Origin: Dicyema japonicum | Lineage: Eukaryota > Dicyemida > Rhombozoa > Dicyemidae | Length of the DNA: 64,000 nucleotides | Reading direction: 5' to 3' | NCBI GenBank assembly: GCA_011109175.1 | Contig: RDEW01000058.1 | Span: forward strand, 192,033 to 256,032 | Shown here: one piece after another, positions 59,201 to 64,000 of the stretch | Layout: every line of letters begins with the position of its first letter | Numbering within the stretch: position 1 is the stretch's first letter | Notes under the pieces: generated by a model | Seen by the model: only the letters and a program-made list of their open reading frames with translations | What the model was told of the DNA's origin: nothing | Databases searched by the model: none | Translations under genes and position numbers: made by a program

Positions 59201-62200
59201 AGATGAATTAGAACGAGCACTAAAAGAGCGGGAAAATTCTGAAGAATCAATGCGCCGTGACTTTGATCTTCTAAGACAGCAATCTACTGAAACCGAACAG
59301 AGCCTCCGACAGACGTTAGAAGCTTCAAAGAAAGCCTCGGAGGAAGACTCTGAGTTCTTCGTCTCTGAGCAAGTTGACTGTATTGCTCATAAATTAGGAA
59401 CGAATGAGAAGAGAATTCGAACTTAAATGCCAGAATTTGGTCGAAAACAGCAGCAACGAGCTCCAAGAGATGACTCAAAAGTACGCCAGTCAACTAGCCC
59501 ACGTGTGCGATGATATGAACACGCTTAAACTTGATCATGAGAGGGCCATTGGGACCCTGCAGACTGAGAAACAAGAAGTTTCTATTGGCTTGACTAATAT
59601 AGATTGTCTCAAAGCTAGAAGAGGACAATGTCCTTCTACAGGAGAGACTAAGAGAATTGAGGAGGACTATGACCGTACTTCTGATGAACTAAGCAAACTG
59701 AAGTGTGAGTATTCCAGTCTGCAGTCCTGGTCTGATCAAACTATGAAAGGCTTTGAAACTGAAGTGACCAAAGTGAAAGCTGACTTGGCTGCAGCAATGT
59801 GACTTTCCTGCTTATTTTAGGGATCAAAATGCCGAGATGACTAGTGCGTTTAGTAAGGCACGTGAAGACTATGCCCAATACAGAGAAAGGGCTGGCAAAG
59901 AAGCTACGAATTTGTCTAGGAAAGTTGACTCCTTGTCGGACGAGAATATGAGTTTGCGACAAGAAATTTCCAATTTGACTGAGAAAGTCGCAAATTTGAA
60001 CGACACTAAGAAAACCCTAACAAACGACATTAACGAGCTTAAACGTAGACGAAATGACTCATTCTCTTTAGGTTGCCTTTCTGAGGAATCTGCCGAGAAG
60101 GAAATCAAGATTAGAGCCAACAATGAACTGTTAGACAAAGTAAGGAGCCTAGAGAGTGAGAAGACAGAACCACACGTTGTTTGAAGGACTGCAAGAGCAG
60201 ATTGGCATGTTTGTGCCTTTTTCTTAGTCTTAGCACTACAAGGACAATTTGACCAGGCAGAGCTAGAAATTGAACAACTACGGGCGAGTTTAAGGAACTC
60301 AGAGTCTCTTAAAGCTGAGATTGATCAGGAGCGACAACAGTTAGCAAAAGAGTCTAGCCGACTGTCAACAGAATTGGAACAGCTGGTTGTAGACAGGGAG
60401 GAACTGAGCGGCAAAGTGGTTAAGCTGGAAGAAACGGGACGGAATCAGCCGCAAAGACATTTCTAACTACAAGCAAAAGGTTGGTTGTGAGATTGACTTA
60501 GCTTAGCTTTCCGACATGGAGGCTAATAAAGAATTGCTATTGAAAGATTTGGAGAGCTTAAACAACAAGCTAAGAGATTCTGAGAACACACTTCAAGAGA
60601 GGGACTGCGAACTTCAAATGGTATAAACGACTTGAACAGCATGGAGAAAAGACTAAATGGTGAAAAGGAGAGATTGGAGGGGCATTAGAAGCCATGGAAG
60701 AAGTTGTTGGGGTTATTTCGAGATTAGTGAACTGAAAATGGATGTTTCATGCAAGGATGGTCGATTGGGTGTGTTGGAGGCTCAGGTCTGCAAATATGAA
60801 GTCAAAAGCAACTCCCTTGGACATAAATTGGATGTTATCTGCACTGCTATAAGACGGTCTATTGGAGTGGAGCCTTCTAATACTGAAATGAGAACAAGAA
60901 GTATTAGTCCACGACCATTCTGTTGTTTTTTCCGCATTATTTATATTTGTATTATTATTTTATTTTCCATATTTTTTTAAATATTCAATTTATTTTATTA
61001 ATATTACAATTTATTTATTTTATTAAAATATTACATTTTATAATTTTTATTTTATTGACTAACTGCTGTAAATAAAAATAAACTGCTATATAGACATTGA
61101 TGGGTTATAGAGAATATATCCTTTGTGTGTCAACTCACTCAAGCGCTCATCATCTTTCACTGCTGAATTTTGTAAGATTGCGATTTGCTTTAATTTTCAT
61201 ATTATATTTTATCCACTTATTAATTAGTTTACTCTTTGAGAAGTTGCTTGTCTTAAAAATACTAATTTGAATTAACTCAGTTCCATGTCATCATGTATGA
61301 GGTGGGCTTCTATTGAGCGTTGAGTGATTGTGTTGGGTGCCAAGTACCTTAGAGTCACTAAATTTAACTATTTAATAAAATCTTATTATTTCCCGCTTAA
61401 TTTTAAATATTAAATTTATTACTGTATAGTTAAAATCGGCGCGTTTGCAATTTAATATTAAACATATGTTAGACCGAGAACGAGGAAATGGAGTAGACAG
61501 AGAGAATTGTTACTATTTTATAATTTTATAGCTCAGCTGCGGAAGTCGATGAAAATATGTTTCGTTCAGCTATCATTTCTGTTTCGGAAAGACTTGCACG
61601 TGCAGAGAAAGACAGGGTTACTTTGACCGTTTACTTTAGGACGACTTCCAAGCCCAGCTTGCCTTCGCTGACTCTGATATTGCTGATCTAAACAACGATT
61701 GCAGTATTCTCACAAACAAACTCGAACGTGTTCAAAAAGTCATACAAGAACAAGAAAAAGGTTAATTTTTGTTTATTTAAAAATTAAATATTTTTTAATT
61801 ACAAAATAATAAATTTATTCTTCAGAAAAGATCGCTCTTGAGTTACGCCTATCATCCGTCCAATCATCCCTTTCTATGCAGGATGAGGCCATAAAGAAAT
61901 TGGAGGCGGAAAAAAAGTCACTCGTTGAAAAGATGAATTCTCTCGAACAGTCTAACCTTCACAGTCAGACAGATAACAGGAATCTGAATGTATATGATTT
62001 GTTTACATGCAGGAAAAACTGACTCGACTCAAAGCTCAAGAAACGAGCCTAGACAAGGAGGCTGGTAGTTTAAAACAGAATCTTGAGGACCTGACAAACA
62101 GGCTTGCCTACTCGGATAGTGTCCGAATAAAGACGAGGACAATCTGAAACGTTGTAAAAATCTTCTTCAAGGGAAAACTGAAGAGATTGAGGTAAATGTG

Positions 62201-63285
62201 TTCTATATGGGAGAAAATCCAAAATCGCTGTTCTAAACAACAGAAACTGGTTGAAGAACTTGAAATTAAGAATTCCGCATTAAATGCCACCGTTGAGCGC
62301 CAAAATTCAGCCATTTCAAAATTTGACGAAAAATGCGCGCCAATTCAGGATATGGTTAGTGTTGTATTTTTTGAAGACAGAATTCGAAGCTTTCTGCTAT
62401 GTTGACGGATGCTGAGACCAAACTAGAAACTGCCCAGGGACGTATTTCTACTCTACACAAAGATTTGGCAGATTCTGATTATAAGAAGGGGCAGTTACAA
62501 CAGCAACTAGAATCAGCCAGGCAAATCGACTATTTAATACATAGATCTCAGGTTGAGGTCCTAAGACGAGAGAACTCAGCTATTATCGACAGAGCAGACA
62601 ACGTGGGATTCGAATTGCGAGAATGCAAGCAGGAGATGTATGAACTGGAAGGTCAAATTCAACATTTGACGGATTCTGCAGAAAATTATGAGCGGGAAAA
62701 GCTAGCAAATGTCTATCAATTCCGCTGTTCTGAGGAGGCTAGGGAAAAGCTGGAAAACCAGGCCAAATCCCTCACGGAATTACTTGAAGAGGGCGAAAAG
62801 GAGAGAAACTGCTTGAAAAACGCGCTTTTTTCAGTTGAGCGGGAAAAATCGGCAATTCAGCGCCAGTTCTGTTCAGTAATTGTCGTTTTGGATTGCAGGC
62901 GGAAAGCGAAAAGAGGCACGTGGAGGGGAAACTACAGTCTGTCAGTATTGAACAATGCAGAGTATTCAAGAACCTGGAGAAGGAGAACACTGAGCTCCAA
63001 CGGCAAGTTGAGGAACTGCAGATGCAGCTAGTTGATGCAGAAGACACGTGTTCTAAGAGGTAGAATGATTGTGTTAGTAAGATTGGCGGAAATATCAGCC
63101 AGGAAGCACATTGAGTGTGAGAGTGAGGTGCAGAGGATGGTGAATACTCAGATGGAGAATACAAGGTCGTTTGATATGAGGGAGAGGGCCCATCGTAGGA
63201 AAGTGATGGCGTTGGAAGATCAGGTCGTGATTGTAGTTATTTTAGGTGGAAGAATTGAGACGAGAGTTGGGGAGGAAGAAGTGAT
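56242..63285 (+). CDS. CROCC: rootletin (ciliary rootlet coiled-coil protein), about thirty tiny introns
   Basis: Long coiled coil that forms the ciliary rootlet. Recognisable from end to end: 'KLEMYQQSQQRQAKLVKRLQ', 'QVNSHLRDQLDQATSSNQQL', 'ENYFSAEHSKMLSLWR', 'AIIAALDKKQLQ', 'VICTAIRRSIGVEPS' with 'RSISPRP', and the C-terminal 'RERAHRRKVMALEDQ' then 'VEELRRELGRKK' to TGA 63283-63285. I estimate about 1800 residues (human about 2000). Start ATG 56242 is the first in frame with exon 2. GT...AG introns: 56382-56401, 56547-56569, 56648-56670, 56941-56968, 57173-57194, 57471-57498, 57619-57644, 57782-57804, 57985-58004, 58080-58101, 58220-58242, 58417-58551, 58804-58828, 59006-59031, 59177-59202, 59361-59397, 59578-59602, 59630-59652, 59799-59820, 60480-60506, one about 600 nt (60925-61530), 61617-61639, 61761-61825, 61990-62012, 62192-62243, 62355-62389, 62871-62898, 63060-63102, 63224-63246. 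Junctions near 56740, 58710, 60180 and 60680 are unresolved. Confidence 0.93.
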
Positions 63286-63689
63286 TTACTAATAAATATA
63301 TTTTATAACACTGGTTAGAAAAATCTAAATTTAACTAATAAATTATTTGCATTGACATTTTTTTCCCACCTAATATATTGACTGGTTCACTGCTTCTTTA
63401 GCAGGTTAGAGGTTTGCTGGTTGGAAGGTTTCTCCTTTCTTAATACACTTGGAGACATTGAATATCTCAACGTTTGAGAACACCTCAGATTTGTAAATCT
63501 CTATAGTTCGATTTCTGAATAAATGAGAAATATCATCTTAAAAATTAAAGATTTAGCTATTTGATTTAGCCTAAATCTTTTTACTATAAATTCAAGATCT
63601 TCTGCCCCAAATTTGCTTGGATTGAGTCTTGAATTCTTTACTTTTTTCGACTGTTTTATTGTCGAGACTCACTAAACCCATTATTTATT
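63286..63689. other. rootletin 3' flank
   Basis: AT-rich; 'AATAAA'-like signal 'ACTAATAAATATA' just after the rootletin stop (63289-63301) could serve for polyadenylation. No gene. Confidence 0.4.
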
Positions 63690-63925
63690 TAAAGATCATC
63701 TACGATGTGGGCATCACCCCCTATCTACCAACGTACGATATCCTATGTCTTTTTTGCAACCTCTACGAGTTGACAGCAAACCACCTATTTGAATGTCATG
63801 TATTAACACAACGTTCGTCTACAAAGTCAGTACTAACCGATCTATGGGAAGACCAACATCTGCAGCTTCCTATTTAATAGCGGCTGGCTTCCTACAAGTT
63901 TGTGAGGCTGGGGCAACTTAACTAG
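63690..63925 (+). mobile_element. LINE-A 3' fragment, best-preserved copy
   Basis: Open frame reads 'IYDVGITPYLPTYDILCLFC', 'NLYELTANHLFEC' and 'RSSTKSVLTDLWEDQ'. This gives the C-x2-C...H-x3-C finger that defines the LINE-A C-terminus and lets the poorer copies at 18110, 32265 and 43900 be identified. It ends with 'CCTACAAGTTTGTGAGGCTG' near 63910, as in the 18110 copy. Strongly 5'-truncated. Confidence 0.75.
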
Positions 63926-64000
63926 AGATACGTTATTTGTTATATTTTTCAAATTATAGCTTATTATATATAATTTTATAAATATTTGTCATTTTCTAAT

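Overview
Metazoan nuclear DNA, AT-rich and heavily decayed, and most probably from a dicyemid mesozoan (medium confidence). Three observations support this. (1) The best gene in the window, a rootletin homologue at 56242-63285, is cut by about thirty introns, most of them only 20-30 nt, and very short spliceosomal introns are the published hallmark of dicyemids. (2) Rootletin builds the ciliary rootlet, so the animal is ciliated. (3) The rRNA genes are recognisably animal but very divergent. An orthonectid or another fast-evolving small animal remains possible. There is no operon structure, CRISPR array or prokaryotic feature.

Layout. 1-1052 is the 5' two-thirds of an 18S rRNA gene on the minus strand. 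2682-5100 is a decayed SRCAP/Domino/SWR1-type chromatin remodeller with tiny introns and a missing ATPase core. It abuts a BovB-like RTE retrotransposon (5101-6795) and a second LINE fragment. A 2 kb repeat (7731-9790) returns at 34545-36570. After an assembly gap (9886-10276) lies a broken array of calcium-binding EGF modules (10391-11196). 11290-26400 is mostly LINE wreckage from at least three families, here called LINE-A, -B and -C. 26821-27130 is an 18S 3' fragment (minus). 29330-30593 is a bounded hAT transposon with an 8-bp target-site duplication, sitting inside a minus-strand coding region. 31236-31550 is a young LINE-C insertion with a poly(A) tail and target-site duplication. 38464-39118 is the 3' end of a 28S rRNA gene (plus), followed by a spacer with subrepeats, a G-rich tract and a cluster of CACGTG palindromes. 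42733-43225 is an internally deleted pogo/Tigger element.

48226-53859 is a nested structure: a Tigger element with both terminal inverted repeats and TA duplications has been entered by a LINE-B (minus) and by a MULE with its own terminal repeats and imperfect 9-bp duplication. A 163-bp foldback MITE follows (53916-54078). The window closes with the rootletin gene and a LINE-A 3' fragment.

Only rootletin looks like a functional, nearly complete protein gene. The SRCAP and EGF loci carry stops and frameshifts. The mobile elements are nearly all inactive, but their boundaries are clear enough to reconstruct insertion order. The dispersed, oppositely oriented rRNA gene pieces, two of which carry changes at near-universal functional sites, are the most unusual structural feature.
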